From positions 620,001-684,000 of the forward strand of contig CAVWGP010000001.1 in the NCBI GenBank assembly GCA_963754645.1: DNA of 64,000 nt, read 5' to 3'. Position 1 is the first letter of the stretch. The number at the start of each line of letters is the position of its first letter. The stretch comes from CAVWGP01 sp963754645 (GTDB lineage: Bacteria > Pseudomonadota > Alphaproteobacteria > Bin65). The notes under the pieces are model-generated. The model was given only the letters and a program-made list of their open reading frames with translations. It did not search any database and was not told the DNA's origin. Both the position numbers and the translations under genes were made by a program. Below, in pieces: positions 35,111 through 43,696 of this stretch.

Positions 35111-35845
35111 AGCGTCGAATTCGAGCCGCCCGTTGATCGCCAGCTCGGCGACCGAAGCGTTGTTCGGCAGCGACAGGATGAAGGCGACGGACGCGGCGAT
35201 CGTCGCGGGGTCGATGCGATTGGCCGCCGGCGCCACGCCCGGGATGCGGGCGATCAATTCGGTATCGACGGCGCCGGGGCACAGCGCGGTCACGCGCACG
35301 CCCGCATCCCAGCCGGCGAATTTCGCCGAATGGGACAGCGCCAGCAGCGCGTGCTTGGCCATCGCGTAGCCGACGGAGACCGAATAATCGCGCACGCGCT
35401 TGGCGTCGGTCGAGGCGATGTTGACGATGCGGCCGGAACCGCCGCGTTTCAAATGAGGCAGACAGAGGCGGATCATGCGGAACGCCGCCTTGGCGTTGAC
35501 GTTCCACAGCGCATCGAGATCGGCTTCGTCGCCCTGCTCGAAATTCACCACCCGGAGAATGCCGGCATTGTTGACCAGACCGTCGATCCGGCCGAAGCGC
35601 TTGATCGTCGCGTCCACCCAGGCGCCGGCGTCCGGCGCCCGCAATGCATCGAATGGCGCGCGCAACACGCGCGCCGCATCGAACCCCGCCGTCGCCGTTT
35701 CAAGCGCCGCCAGGTTCCGCGCGCCGAGGCTCACGATGTAGCCGTCGCCGTGCAGCCGGCGGGCGATAGCGAGGCCGATGCCGCGATTGGCGCCCGAGAT
35801 CATGACGACGCGCCCGACGGGCGCCAGAGATTCGTCGCCGGTCAT
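35009..35845 (-). CDS. SDR-family oxidoreductase
   Basis: Classical short-chain dehydrogenase/reductase, 278 residues. GRVVMISGANRGIGLAIARR (cofactor loop), GLVNNAGILRV (NAG motif), RIVNIASTDAKR (catalytic Ser) and GYAMAKHALLAL (YxxxK) are all present. The Arg after the glycine loop (GARN) suggests possible NADPH use. The last 34 residues, from the frame crossing 35110, are antisense to the oxidase gene and lie beyond the normal SDR end, suggesting a read-through extension. It is first to end and last in order of a leftward operon with a second SDR 13 bp upstream. Confidence 0.88.
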   Translation of the reverse strand: MTGDESLAPVGRVVMISGANRGIGLAIARRLHGDGYIVSLGARNLAALETATAGFDAARVLRAPFDALRAPDAGAWVDATIKRFGRIDGLVNNAGILRVVNFEQGDEADLDALWNVNAKAAFRMIRLCLPHLKRGGSGRIVNIASTDAKRVRDYSVSVGYAMAKHALLALSHSAKFAGWDAGVRVTALCPGAVDTELIARIPGVAPAANRIDPATIAASVAFILSLPNNASVAELAINGRLEFDALAAGKARRGEIGDIVARIASEHRGGEQAGADRP

Positions 35846-35858
35846 GGCGCTCGATCCA

Positions 35859-36641
35859 TTAGAACAGGCCCTGATAGACGCCGCCGTCCTGCACGATGTT
35901 TTGCGCCGTGATGAAGCCGGCCTGCCCCGAACAGAGATAGGCGACGAAATCGCCGATTTCCTTGGGATCGGCGAAACGGCCGGCGGGGCACGTCATCAGG
36001 CGCTCCTTGACGATGTCGTCGTAGCCGCGCCCGGCGCGCTCGGCGAGCACCTTCAGATTCGTCGTAAGCGCATCGGTTTCGACCAAGCCAGGCAATAGAT
36101 TGTTGATCGTGACGTTATGGGGGATCAATTCGCGCGCGATCGACGCGACGGCGCCGGTCAGCGCCAGGCGCGCCGCGTGGCTGTGCGCGAAGCCGATCTG
36201 GGGAAATTTTACGAAGCTGACCGTGACATTGACGATGCGGCCGAATTTCCGCCGGCACATGCCCTCGGCCACGCCTTGGATGAAGCCCATGGCCGACAGC
36301 ATCTGCGCGTCGATCCAGCGCAGCCACTCGTCGCGCGAGAAGGTGCGGAAATCGCCCGGCACTTGCCGTCCGCCCGGATTGTTGACGAGGATATCGGGCT
36401 CGGGGCATGCGGCAAGAACGCGGGCGCGATCCTCGGCGCTGCCGACATCGCCGGCAACGCACGTGACCGACGCACCGGTCGCGGCGCGAATTTCGGCGCC
36501 GGTCGCTTCGAGGGTTTCCCGCGTCCGCGCCATCAAGGTCAGCGCCACGCCTTCCCGGGCCAGGCTGAACGCCGTTGCCTTGCCCAAGCCCTTCGAAGCG
36601 GCGCAGACGATGGCCTTGCGGCCGCGGAGACCGAGATCCAT
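35859..36641 (-). CDS. Atypical SDR-family protein (BKR-like, noncanonical active site)
   Basis: Short-chain dehydrogenase fold of 260 residues. The cofactor loop reads AIVCAASKGLGKATAFSLAR, lacking the usual TGxxxGIG, and NNPGG replaces NNAG. Where classical members carry Ser-Tyr-x-x-x-Lys, this one reads NVTVSFVKFPQIGFAHSHAARLALTG, with no Tyr and Arg in place of Lys. A known BKR-like SDR subgroup shares such departures and its chemistry is unclear. The ATG at 36641 abuts the upstream TAG with no gap. It probably acts with or modifies the product of the neighbouring SDR and decarboxylase (inference). Confidence 0.87.
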   Translation of the reverse strand: MDLGLRGRKAIVCAASKGLGKATAFSLAREGVALTLMARTRETLEATGAEIRAATGASVTCVAGDVGSAEDRARVLAACPEPDILVNNPGGRQVPGDFRTFSRDEWLRWIDAQMLSAMGFIQGVAEGMCRRKFGRIVNVTVSFVKFPQIGFAHSHAARLALTGAVASIARELIPHNVTINNLLPGLVETDALTTNLKVLAERAGRGYDDIVKERLMTCPAGRFADPKEIGDFVAYLCSGQAGFITAQNIVQDGGVYQGLF

Positions 36642-38066
36642 CTAACGCGCGAAGGATGCCGCGAGGAGCCGCGGCGGCACCTTGAATCGCCCGGCAATGT
36701 CCTTGAGCTGCTCGCGTTCCGTCGTGATATCGGCGCGATCGCCGCACACCAGCACCGACGCCGGCAGGAGCTGCGCGTTGTAACGCGCGGCGCAGCTTTC
36801 GGTGTAACCGCCCGTGTCCAGGAAGGCGACCAAATCGCCGCGTTGCAACGGCGGCATCTTGCGGTGCGCGCCGACCTCGTCCGAGTTGCACAGCGGGCCG
36901 ACGAGATCGACGGTCTCGCTCGCTGGCGCATCCGCGTTCACGACAGGCACGGCGTGATAGTACCAGTCGAGGACCGCGGGCCACGACAGATGGTTGGTCG
37001 AGAGGTCCATGTTGACCCATTTTTTCTTTTCGCCGACCTTGACCGCGCCGACGCGGCCGACGGTGACGCCGGCCGGCCCGGAGAGCGCGCGGCCCGGCTC
37101 GAGCCGGAGCTTGGGCAGCGGCAGGCCGAGCTTTTTCGCCTCGTCTTTGATCGCGGCGCTGCAATGCACGGCGTAGTCGTCGGCGGTCGGCGCGTCGGGG
37201 CCGTCGAGCTGCTTGTTGGGCCCGGTGCCGTAGGGCTTGCCGAAAGTCCAGCCGCCGCCGATATCGATGCAGGGCGGCGTCCAGCCGGTGTGTTCCTTGA
37301 TGTAGCCCGACCAGGTCACCATTTCGCGCGCCATGACCGCGAAATCCTTGGGGTCGTTCGACATGCGGCTCAAATGGAAATGCGTTTCCCTCAGATTGAG
37401 ATGCTTCGTGCCCAGCGCGCGCTTGACGATCTCGACGGTCTGCGCCCGCGACATGCCCCATTTGGTCGAATCGCTCTGCTGCTTGAGCGTGCCCGGACCA
37501 TGCATGAGGACGCCGACGCGGTCTTTGAGCGGAGCGAGATCGAGCTTGAGGCGGATGCCGATATCGGCCTGTTTGCCGAGACGGCGGCAAATCTCGTCGA
37601 TGCGGTCGATCTCGTCCATGGCATCGATGTTGATGCAGAGGCCGTTCTCGATCGCCATCTCGAGTTCGACCGTCTCCTTGTTCGAGCCGTTGAGCACCAG
37701 CGTTTTCGGATCGGTGCCGGCGAGAAGCGCCAGATACATCTCGTTGACGCCGAAGCAATCGCCGCCCGCGCCTTCTTGATTCATGATGTGGCGGATGGCG
37801 AGTCCGTTGTTCGACTTGTTGGCGAACAGGATTTCGACATCGGAATAGTGCTTGCGGAACGCGTCGCGGAACTGCCGGTAGGTGTGGCGGAACTGCGACT
37901 CGCTGAAGATATAGAGCGGCGTGCCGAATTTGTCGGCGAGCGCCTTCACGTCGCAATCCTCGACCCAGAGATTGCCGTTGGGGCCGATGCCGATGAAGTC
38001 GCCGAAATTATTCTTATAGGACTTGGGCGTGAGCTTCGGGGCCGACAGCGGGGCCATCACGTTCAT
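36642..38066 (-). CDS. Fold-type III PLP-dependent decarboxylase (LysA/ornithine-decarboxylase-like)
   Basis: Alanine-racemase-fold decarboxylase family, 474 residues. The PLP lysine lies in EILFANKSNNGLAIRHI near residue 85. GEPGR-type LRLEPGRALSGPAG is the phosphate-binding loop, and GPLCNSDEVGAH plus FLDTGGYTESCAARYN form the C-terminal half-site. The usual HVGSG segment is replaced by HFHLSRMSND, unlike standard diaminopimelate or ornithine decarboxylases; a Y4yA-like uncharacterised branch is possible. The ATG at 38066 follows GGGAGAAG. It is co-directional with a DapA-family gene 44 bp upstream, which points to amino-acid derivative catabolism. Confidence 0.85.
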   Translation of the reverse strand: MNVMAPLSAPKLTPKSYKNNFGDFIGIGPNGNLWVEDCDVKALADKFGTPLYIFSESQFRHTYRQFRDAFRKHYSDVEILFANKSNNGLAIRHIMNQEGAGGDCFGVNEMYLALLAGTDPKTLVLNGSNKETVELEMAIENGLCINIDAMDEIDRIDEICRRLGKQADIGIRLKLDLAPLKDRVGVLMHGPGTLKQQSDSTKWGMSRAQTVEIVKRALGTKHLNLRETHFHLSRMSNDPKDFAVMAREMVTWSGYIKEHTGWTPPCIDIGGGWTFGKPYGTGPNKQLDGPDAPTADDYAVHCSAAIKDEAKKLGLPLPKLRLEPGRALSGPAGVTVGRVGAVKVGEKKKWVNMDLSTNHLSWPAVLDWYYHAVPVVNADAPASETVDLVGPLCNSDEVGAHRKMPPLQRGDLVAFLDTGGYTESCAARYNAQLLPASVLVCGDRADITTEREQLKDIAGRFKVPPRLLAASFAR

Positions 38067-38110
38067 GTCTGCTTCTCCCTGGCGTTTGGCGATGCGATCG
38101 AAATTCTACA

Positions 38111-39037
38111 TTATTGGGCGGCGGCGGCGTGCTCGACGGCGAAGCCGAGCCGCGCCAAGCCGACGCGGAGTTCGGCCTGTTGCGCCGCGCCAAGCGGCCG
38201 CAGCGGCAGGCGCGGATAACCGCCGGGCAGGCCGAGCATGTTCATCGCCGCCTTCGTGGCGCAATACAGATTGCGGCCATTGGCGACAAAGAGATCGGTC
38301 AGCGCCCGGCCCTTGGCCTGCAGCGGATTGGCCTTGGCCATGTCGCGCGCTTCGGCCGCCTGCCACATCTCGACCATCGGTCGCGCCCAGACATTGGGAA
38401 AACAATCGATATGGCCGACCGCGCCCGCCAAGGTTCCCGGCACGCCGAACACCGAGGACGGGCCGCAGAAGACGCGCAAGCGGCCTTCGGCCACCAGCAG
38501 CGTGCGATAAAAATTATGCCAATCGCCGGAGCTTTCCTTGATCGCGACGACGTTCGGCACATCGGCCAGGCGATCGACGAGCGCCGGCGTCAACGCGTTC
38601 GCGGACACTTGCGGAATATTGTAAAGCACGATCGGAATCCGCGTCGCATCCGACACCGCGCGGAAATGCGCGACAATGTCGTCGGCGCTGGGCTGGACGA
38701 AATACGGCGGCAGAAGCAGCGCGCCGTCGGCGCCGAGTTCCTCGGCCATTTTGGTGAGCGCGATGGCGTCCGCGGTCGTGATCGCGCCGGTGCCGGCGAG
38801 GACGGTGCCTTTCTTACCGACGGTTTCGACCGCAAGGCGAATGCACGTCGCACGCTCTTCCGTCGAAAGCGCCCAAAATTCCCCGGTGCAGCCGCCGACC
38901 AGGACGCCGTGACCGCCCGCGCCCATCAGCAACTCGATGTTGCGCCGAAACGCTGGCGCGTCGATCGCGCCGTCGGCCTTGAAGGGCGTCACGAGCGCGG
39001 GGATGACGCCGCGCCAACCAACCGAATTGCCGTCCAT
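38111..39037 (-). CDS. DapA-family lyase/synthase (dihydrodipicolinate synthase-like)
   Basis: Schiff-base aldolase family protein of 308 residues. The catalytic lysine is K167 in VVAIKESSGDW and the proton-shuttling tyrosine is Y139 in VLYNIPQ. The usual GTTGE loop reads GGCTGEFWALS. Catabolic members include N-acetylneuraminate lyase, 2-keto-3-deoxy acid aldolases and pyrroline-4-hydroxy-2-carboxylate deaminase. The last would match a hydroxyproline-type route with the neighbouring oxidase pair, but a hydroxyproline epimerase and a ketoglutarate-semialdehyde dehydrogenase are absent here. ATG at 39037 behind GAGGTGAAG. Confidence 0.88.
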   Translation of the reverse strand: MDGNSVGWRGVIPALVTPFKADGAIDAPAFRRNIELLMGAGGHGVLVGGCTGEFWALSTEERATCIRLAVETVGKKGTVLAGTGAITTADAIALTKMAEELGADGALLLPPYFVQPSADDIVAHFRAVSDATRIPIVLYNIPQVSANALTPALVDRLADVPNVVAIKESSGDWHNFYRTLLVAEGRLRVFCGPSSVFGVPGTLAGAVGHIDCFPNVWARPMVEMWQAAEARDMAKANPLQAKGRALTDLFVANGRNLYCATKAAMNMLGLPGGYPRLPLRPLGAAQQAELRVGLARLGFAVEHAAAAQ

Positions 39038-39205
39038 TCTTCACCTCGGGATCAGGCCGCGCGCCGAGCGGAGCGTCGCCAAGCGGCAATCTTGGAGCAT
39101 TCGCGACGGCTTAAGCAAGAGCCGGGCCGCTTGCAATGGCCCCGATAGCTTGCCATTCTTAACCGTCGAACTTGGAAAACGGCACATCGCGATCAGGGGG
39201 AAACA

Positions 39206-40555
39206 ATGGCATTGGATTCCGGCAATTCGAAATCGAACATTTCGCGCCGCACGCTGGTAAAGGCCGGCGCCGCCGGCATCGCGATGACGAGCGGCCTAGC
39301 GCTCGGCGCGCGCGCACAAGGGCAGCCGCGCACCGTGCGCTGGTGGTCGCCGCAAGGGGCTCCGGCCCAGCTTGCCGCCTACAAGTTCCAGATCGAAACG
39401 TTCGAAGCGGCGCACCCAAATATAAAGGTCGTGTTCGAGGCGACGTCGGACGAGGGCTATCCGGCGCAACTCGCCGCCGCTTTCGCCTCCGGCCAAGTGC
39501 CCGGCATCGTCACCCATCTGCCAAGCTTCGCGGTCACCAACTATTTCAGCCAAAATTTGCTGACGCCGTTCAACGAGGTCATCAAGGCCCTGGGCGAGAA
39601 TAATTTCTATCCGGGCGCCAATCGCGTATACGAAGTGCAACCCGGCACATTCGCCGGCATCGGCATCGGCAATACCGCGGCCAATATGATGTGGCTGCGC
39701 CAGGACCTGATGAAGGAAGCCGGCGTCGCCAAGGCGCCGGAAACCTGGGACGAATTGCGCGCCGCGTGCCAAAAAATGCAGAAGGGCGGAATTTTCGGCG
39801 TGCCCCTGCCCTATGCGCGCAACTCGATGACGTCGCTCATCTTCATCTGCTTCATCCACGGCGCGGGCGGCGCAGTGTTTTCGCCCGATCTGCAACCGCA
39901 GCTTACGTCCGACGCCGTGACCAAGGCGCTTGAGTTTTATGCGTCGATGCGCGAACTGTGTCCGCCAGGGGCGACGAATTATTCCTGGGGCGAAAGCCTG
40001 ACGGCCTTCGTTTCGGGCGCCACGGCAACGGGCATCTATGCCGGCCGCGTGCTCGCCAATGTCGCGGCCCAGAACGCCAAGATCGCCGACCACGTTTCGT
40101 GCCACGTTTATCCCACCATGGCGAAAAACATCCCGGGCTGGACGTTCAACGACTTCCCCTCGGTCATGATCCCGCGCCAATTCCAGGATCAGGAGGCGGC
40201 GCGGCTGTTCGCCGTTTGGTTGTTCAAGGAAGAAGGTTATGTCCGCCAGCTCCACGCGGCGCCGGGCCACGTCATGCCCGTGCTCCGCACGGTCGGGGAA
40301 TCGGCCGCCTACAAGAACAACGACATCATCCGGAAAAACGCGGCCGCCGTCGAACTCATGGGCAAATCGGCCGCGGCGGGCCACAATCTCGGCTGGGAGA
40401 CGACGCGCCACAAGAGCAACATCAAGGCGCGCGACATCATCGGCAGCCATGTCATGGCCGAGCTAGTGCAAAAAGTCGTGCTCAACAAGGAACCGGCGAA
40501 GCAGGCCCAGGCTTGGGCGCAGGACCGCGTCGCGGAAATCATGAAACGCACCTGA
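39206..40555 (+). CDS. ABC transporter substrate-binding protein, family 1 (sugar type)
   Basis: Extracellular solute-binding protein of 449 residues. The leader has a twin-arginine motif (SRRTLVKAG at about 13-21) and probably ends near ARAQG at about 38. The mature start RTVRWWSPQGAPAQLAAYKF and the segment FEAAHPNIKVVFEATSDEGY are typical of family-1 sugar binders. The ATG at 39206 follows AGGGGG by 5 bases. It opens a rightward operon with two permeases and a MalK/UgpC-type ATPase. Its neighbours suggest a glycosylated or opine-like ligand, but sugars or glycerol phosphates are the family norm. Confidence 0.92.
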   Translation: MALDSGNSKSNISRRTLVKAGAAGIAMTSGLALGARAQGQPRTVRWWSPQGAPAQLAAYKFQIETFEAAHPNIKVVFEATSDEGYPAQLAAAFASGQVPGIVTHLPSFAVTNYFSQNLLTPFNEVIKALGENNFYPGANRVYEVQPGTFAGIGIGNTAANMMWLRQDLMKEAGVAKAPETWDELRAACQKMQKGGIFGVPLPYARNSMTSLIFICFIHGAGGAVFSPDLQPQLTSDAVTKALEFYASMRELCPPGATNYSWGESLTAFVSGATATGIYAGRVLANVAAQNAKIADHVSCHVYPTMAKNIPGWTFNDFPSVMIPRQFQDQEAARLFAVWLFKEEGYVRQLHAAPGHVMPVLRTVGESAAYKNNDIIRKNAAAVELMGKSAAAGHNLGWETTRHKSNIKARDIIGSHVMAELVQKVVLNKEPAKQAQAWAQDRVAEIMKRT

Positions 40556-40566
40556 CGGAACGGTGC

Positions 40567-40600
40567 GCCGGCCGCGCGCCCGAACGGGCGGGCGGCCGGC
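40567..40600 (+). terminator. Attenuator-like hairpin after the binding-protein gene
   Basis: GCCGGCCGC (40567-40575) pairs with GCGGCCGGC (40592-40600), and an inner CGCCCG/CGGGCG stem extends the structure. It is followed by the U-rich TTGTTTTATT. It sits 11 bp past the binding-protein stop and before the permease ATG at 40629, so it can reduce read-through into the membrane-subunit genes. Its presence also argues against the earlier GTG start at 40563 for the permease. Confidence 0.65.
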
Positions 40601-40628
40601 CATTGTTTTATTCGCCAGCACCCCGCCG

Positions 40629-41546
40629 ATGGCCGCGGCCGCGATCACCGAAAACCGCGCCAGACGCCTTGAGCGCCGTTACAATTTTCTTGGCGTGGCA
40701 CTCATCGCGCCGACCGTTCTGATCTTCTGCGCCGTCATCGTTTATCCGCTCGCGAGCGCGATTTATCTCAGCCTGTTCAAGATCGCGACCGCGACGCTGA
40801 CCGGGCCCTTTGTCGGCGTCGACAATTACGCGATTTTGCTTGGCTCCGGGCAATTCTGGCGCGCGCTGTGGGCCAATCTCGTGTGGACGGCCGGCACGCT
40901 CTTCCTCCAGATCGTCTTCGGCATCGGCGCGGCGCTGCTGCTGCACCAGAATTTTCTCATGCGCTCGCTGGCGCGGAGCCTCGTTCTGTTTCCGTATTTC
41001 GTCTCGACCGTCGTCGCCGTCCTGGTCTGGCGCTGGCTGTTCAACGATCTTTACGGCATTCTCAATCACGCGCTGCGCATCGCCGGCGTGATCGGCATGC
41101 CGATCGACTGGCTCGGCTCGATGCCGAACGCGATGGTGAGCCTGATCCTGGTCGGCGCGTGGAAGTATTTTCCCTTCGTCGTCATCGCAGTGCTGGCGCG
41201 GCTGCAGACGATTCCGGATGCGCTTTATGAGGCGGCGTCGATCGACGGCGCCGGCTGGTGGTCGCGCTTTTGGGACGTGACCTTGCCGCAGCTCCGCTCG
41301 GTGCTCGTGATCGTCGTTCTGCTGCGCGCGATCTGGGATTTCAAGGAGTTCGATCTTATTTTCCTGCTCACCGGCGGCGGCCCGCTCGACAACACGCAGA
41401 CCCTGCCGCTCCTGGTCTATCAGGAAGCTTTTGCGATGCAGGACATGGGCCGCGCCTCGGCCGTCGCGGTCGTGATGATGGCCCTGATGCTGGTATTCAT
41501 GTCATTCTACTTTCGCAGCTACGGCAAACAGGAACTTGGCCGATGA
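40629..41546 (+). CDS. ABC transporter permease (MalF/UgpA-like)
   Basis: First sugar-type permease, 305 residues. The N-terminal helix (VALIAPTVLIFCAVIVYPLA) and FVGVDNYAILL are family marks. The EAA loop reads YEAASIDGAGWWSRFWDVTL with PQLRSVL after it. The ATG at 40629 is chosen over a GTG at 40563 that would force the coding region through a strong hairpin; no good ribosome site precedes either. It overlaps the next permease gene by ATGA. Confidence 0.9.
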   Translation: MAAAAITENRARRLERRYNFLGVALIAPTVLIFCAVIVYPLASAIYLSLFKIATATLTGPFVGVDNYAILLGSGQFWRALWANLVWTAGTLFLQIVFGIGAALLLHQNFLMRSLARSLVLFPYFVSTVVAVLVWRWLFNDLYGILNHALRIAGVIGMPIDWLGSMPNAMVSLILVGAWKYFPFVVIAVLARLQTIPDALYEAASIDGAGWWSRFWDVTLPQLRSVLVIVVLLRAIWDFKEFDLIFLLTGGGPLDNTQTLPLLVYQEAFAMQDMGRASAVAVVMMALMLVFMSFYFRSYGKQELGR

Positions 41547-42379
41547 TGCGGCCCTCGCGCCTCGGCTATTGGTCTTATTCGCTGGCCGCGTGGATCGTGG
41601 TTTTCGTCGTCGCGTTTCCGCTGCTGTGGATGGTGCTGACGTCGGTCAAACCGCAATCCGAGCTGTTCGCGATTCCGCCCTCGTTCTTTCCCAAGGCGCC
41701 GACGCTCGAACACTACGCCACGCTGCTCAACGCGACGCCGTTTCCGAAATATTTCCGCAATAGCGTCGTGATCGCCCTGGGCACGACCCTGGTCGTAATC
41801 TTGATCGGCACGCTCGGCGCGCACAGCCTGGTCCGTTTTGCCTATCGCGGCCGGCAATGGCTGGCGCAGGCCGTGCTGTTCACCTATCTCCTGCCGTCGG
41901 TCGTGCTGCTCATCCCGCTCTATCTGCTGATGGTGTGGCTCGGCATCGCCAACAGCCTGTTCTCGCTGATGCTGGCCTATACGAGCTTCGCCCTGCCCTT
42001 CGCGCTGTGGTTGCTGCGCTCGTTCATGGCCGCGATCCCGGACGATCTCGAACATGCGGCACTGGTCGACGGCGCCTCGCGCATGGGTGCGTTCATCGAC
42101 GTGATTCTGCCGCAAGCCCTGCCCGGCATCATCGCCACGTCGTTGTTCACATTCATCCTGGCCTGGAACGAATATCTATACGCGCTGGTGCTGGTGAACC
42201 GCGACGAATTCCGGCCGCTCACGACCGGTGTCATCAACATGCTGACCTCGTCCTTCAATATCGAATGGTCGCTACTGATGGCGGCCTCAGTGATGATGAG
42301 CCTGCCGCTGATCGTGCTTTTCGCCTTCCTGCAAAAGCATTTGACGCGCGGCGTGGGTGCCGGCGGCGTGAAGGGCTGA
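41543..42379 (+). CDS. ABC transporter permease (MalG/UgpE-like)
   Basis: Second sugar-type permease, 278 residues, six predicted helices. LLWMVLTSVKPQSELFAIPP and the EAA loop EHAALVDGASRMGAFIDVIL followed by PQALPGIIATSLF match the MalG branch; LAWNEYLYALVLV is typical of the C-terminal part. The ATG at 41543 overlaps the preceding stop by 4 bp; the next codon is also ATG. The ATPase gene follows after 7 bp. Confidence 0.93.
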   Translation: MMRPSRLGYWSYSLAAWIVVFVVAFPLLWMVLTSVKPQSELFAIPPSFFPKAPTLEHYATLLNATPFPKYFRNSVVIALGTTLVVILIGTLGAHSLVRFAYRGRQWLAQAVLFTYLLPSVVLLIPLYLLMVWLGIANSLFSLMLAYTSFALPFALWLLRSFMAAIPDDLEHAALVDGASRMGAFIDVILPQALPGIIATSLFTFILAWNEYLYALVLVNRDEFRPLTTGVINMLTSSFNIEWSLLMAASVMMSLPLIVLFAFLQKHLTRGVGAGGVKG

Positions 42380-42386
42380 GCGCGCG

Positions 42387-43490
42387 ATGGCCGCCGTCGT
42401 CTTCACCGGCATACGCAAGGAATTTCCCGGCGGCGCCGTGGCTGTTCGAAATCTGGACCTCGAAGTGCGCGACGGCGAGTTCCTGAGCCTGCTCGGGCCC
42501 TCCGGCTGCGGCAAGACGACGACGCTGCGCATGCTTGCCGGATTGGAGCATCCGACGCGGGGCTCGATCCGCATCGGCGCGCGCGAGATCACCGGCCTCG
42601 CGCCGGCATCGCGCAATATCGCCATGGTGTTCCAGAGCTACGCGCTCTATCCGCACATGACGGTGGCGCAGAACATCGAATATCCGCTCAAGAAGCAAGG
42701 CATCGTCCGCGCCGAGCGACGCAAGCAGGTTGCGGAGACGCTGAAGATGCTGCATCTCGACGAAATGGCGGCGCGCAAGCCGCGCCAGCTTTCGGGGGGA
42801 CAGCAGCAGCGCGTGGCGCTGGGGCGCGCAATTGTCCGCAATCCCGATGTGTTTCTGCTTGATGAACCGCTTTCCAACCTCGACGCAAAGCTACGCGCTC
42901 AGATGCGTACCGAGCTGATCCAGCTTCAACGCCGGCTGGGACGGACGATGATCTATGTGACGCACGATCAGCTTGAGGCAATGACGATGTCGGACCGCAT
43001 CGCGATTCTCGACAAGGGCGAGCTGTTGCAACTTGCCACGCCAAACGAGATCTACCGCCGGCCGATCAATCGCTTCGTTGCGGGCTTCATCGGTACGCCG
43101 GCGATGAACTTCATCGAAGGCGAGATCGGCGGCGGCCCGGAAGGGCCGGCCTTCGTTGGCGCCTCCCTCGCAATTTCGATTCCGGCGGACCACGAGGCCC
43201 GCCCGGGGCTCCAGGTCGGAGCCAAGGTCACCGCCGGCATCCGGCCGGAGGATGTGCTCATCGGCGAGCCCGGCTCGGCCGCGGTCACCGTGGCGGCGCG
43301 GGTCGCGGTCGTCGAGCCGACCGGCCACGAGAGCCTGATCGTCTACGATGTCGCCGGCACGAGTTTGGTTGGGCGCGTGGGGGCCGAGGCGACGCCGCGG
43401 CCCGGCGCACAAGTCGGGCTTGTCATTCGCGCAAAAAATTTGCACTTGTTCGCAAGCGGCGACGGTCGCCGCATCGGGGCCGGGGCATGA
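42387..43490 (+). CDS. ABC transporter ATPase (MalK/UgpC-like)
   Basis: ATPase with C-terminal regulatory domain, 367 residues. Walker A GPSGCGKTT, Q-loop MVFQSYALYPHM, signature LSGGQQQR, Walker B FLLDEP and the H-loop VTHDQLEAMTMSDR are complete. The C-terminal TOBE domain starts near NRFVAGFIGTPAMNFIEG. Its stop overlaps the ATG of a small truncated gene by 4 bp. This gene completes the importer that begins at 39206. Confidence 0.94.
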   Translation: MAAVVFTGIRKEFPGGAVAVRNLDLEVRDGEFLSLLGPSGCGKTTTLRMLAGLEHPTRGSIRIGAREITGLAPASRNIAMVFQSYALYPHMTVAQNIEYPLKKQGIVRAERRKQVAETLKMLHLDEMAARKPRQLSGGQQQRVALGRAIVRNPDVFLLDEPLSNLDAKLRAQMRTELIQLQRRLGRTMIYVTHDQLEAMTMSDRIAILDKGELLQLATPNEIYRRPINRFVAGFIGTPAMNFIEGEIGGGPEGPAFVGASLAISIPADHEARPGLQVGAKVTAGIRPEDVLIGEPGSAAVTVAARVAVVEPTGHESLIVYDVAGTSLVGRVGAEATPRPGAQVGLVIRAKNLHLFASGDGRRIGAGA

Positions 43491-43696
43491 CCGAGCGCGA
43501 CGATCCGGTCGTGGCCGGCGACAATGCATATTCGCGGCGCATGCTTGGCGAGGCGCGCCGTATTCGCCGCGCGGCTGAAGCGGCTTTTCTCCCCGCCGTG
43601 CGCAGCCAGCTCATGGCTCGCGTCATCGAGTTCGAGAACGCGGCGACGGGGGAACCGGACCTGTGCCTGCTGAAAATTCATCCGCAGGCATATTGA
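43487..43696 (+). pseudogene. Small coupled gene truncated by an IS insertion
   Basis: The first 54 codons encode a charged helical peptide (MTERDDPVVAGDN, RRMLGEARRIRRAAEAA, AVRSQLMARVIEFEN) that overlaps the ATPase stop by ATGA, so it looks like a genuine last gene of the operon. From about 43651 the reading frame continues inside the left inverted repeat of a decayed IS, so the last 15 residues (GEPDLCLLKIHPQAY) are element-derived. The pattern resembles small helical alphaproteobacterial proteins of unknown function. The intact length and role cannot be told. Confidence 0.6.

Noticed and set aside
36117..38219. 700-codon open frame on the plus strand opposite the decarboxylase, and a 613-codon frame on the minus strand in another phase
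   Set aside because: Both lack family motifs and are products of the G/C-rich third codon positions of the real genes; the decarboxylase and SDR frames carry conserved active-site motifs.
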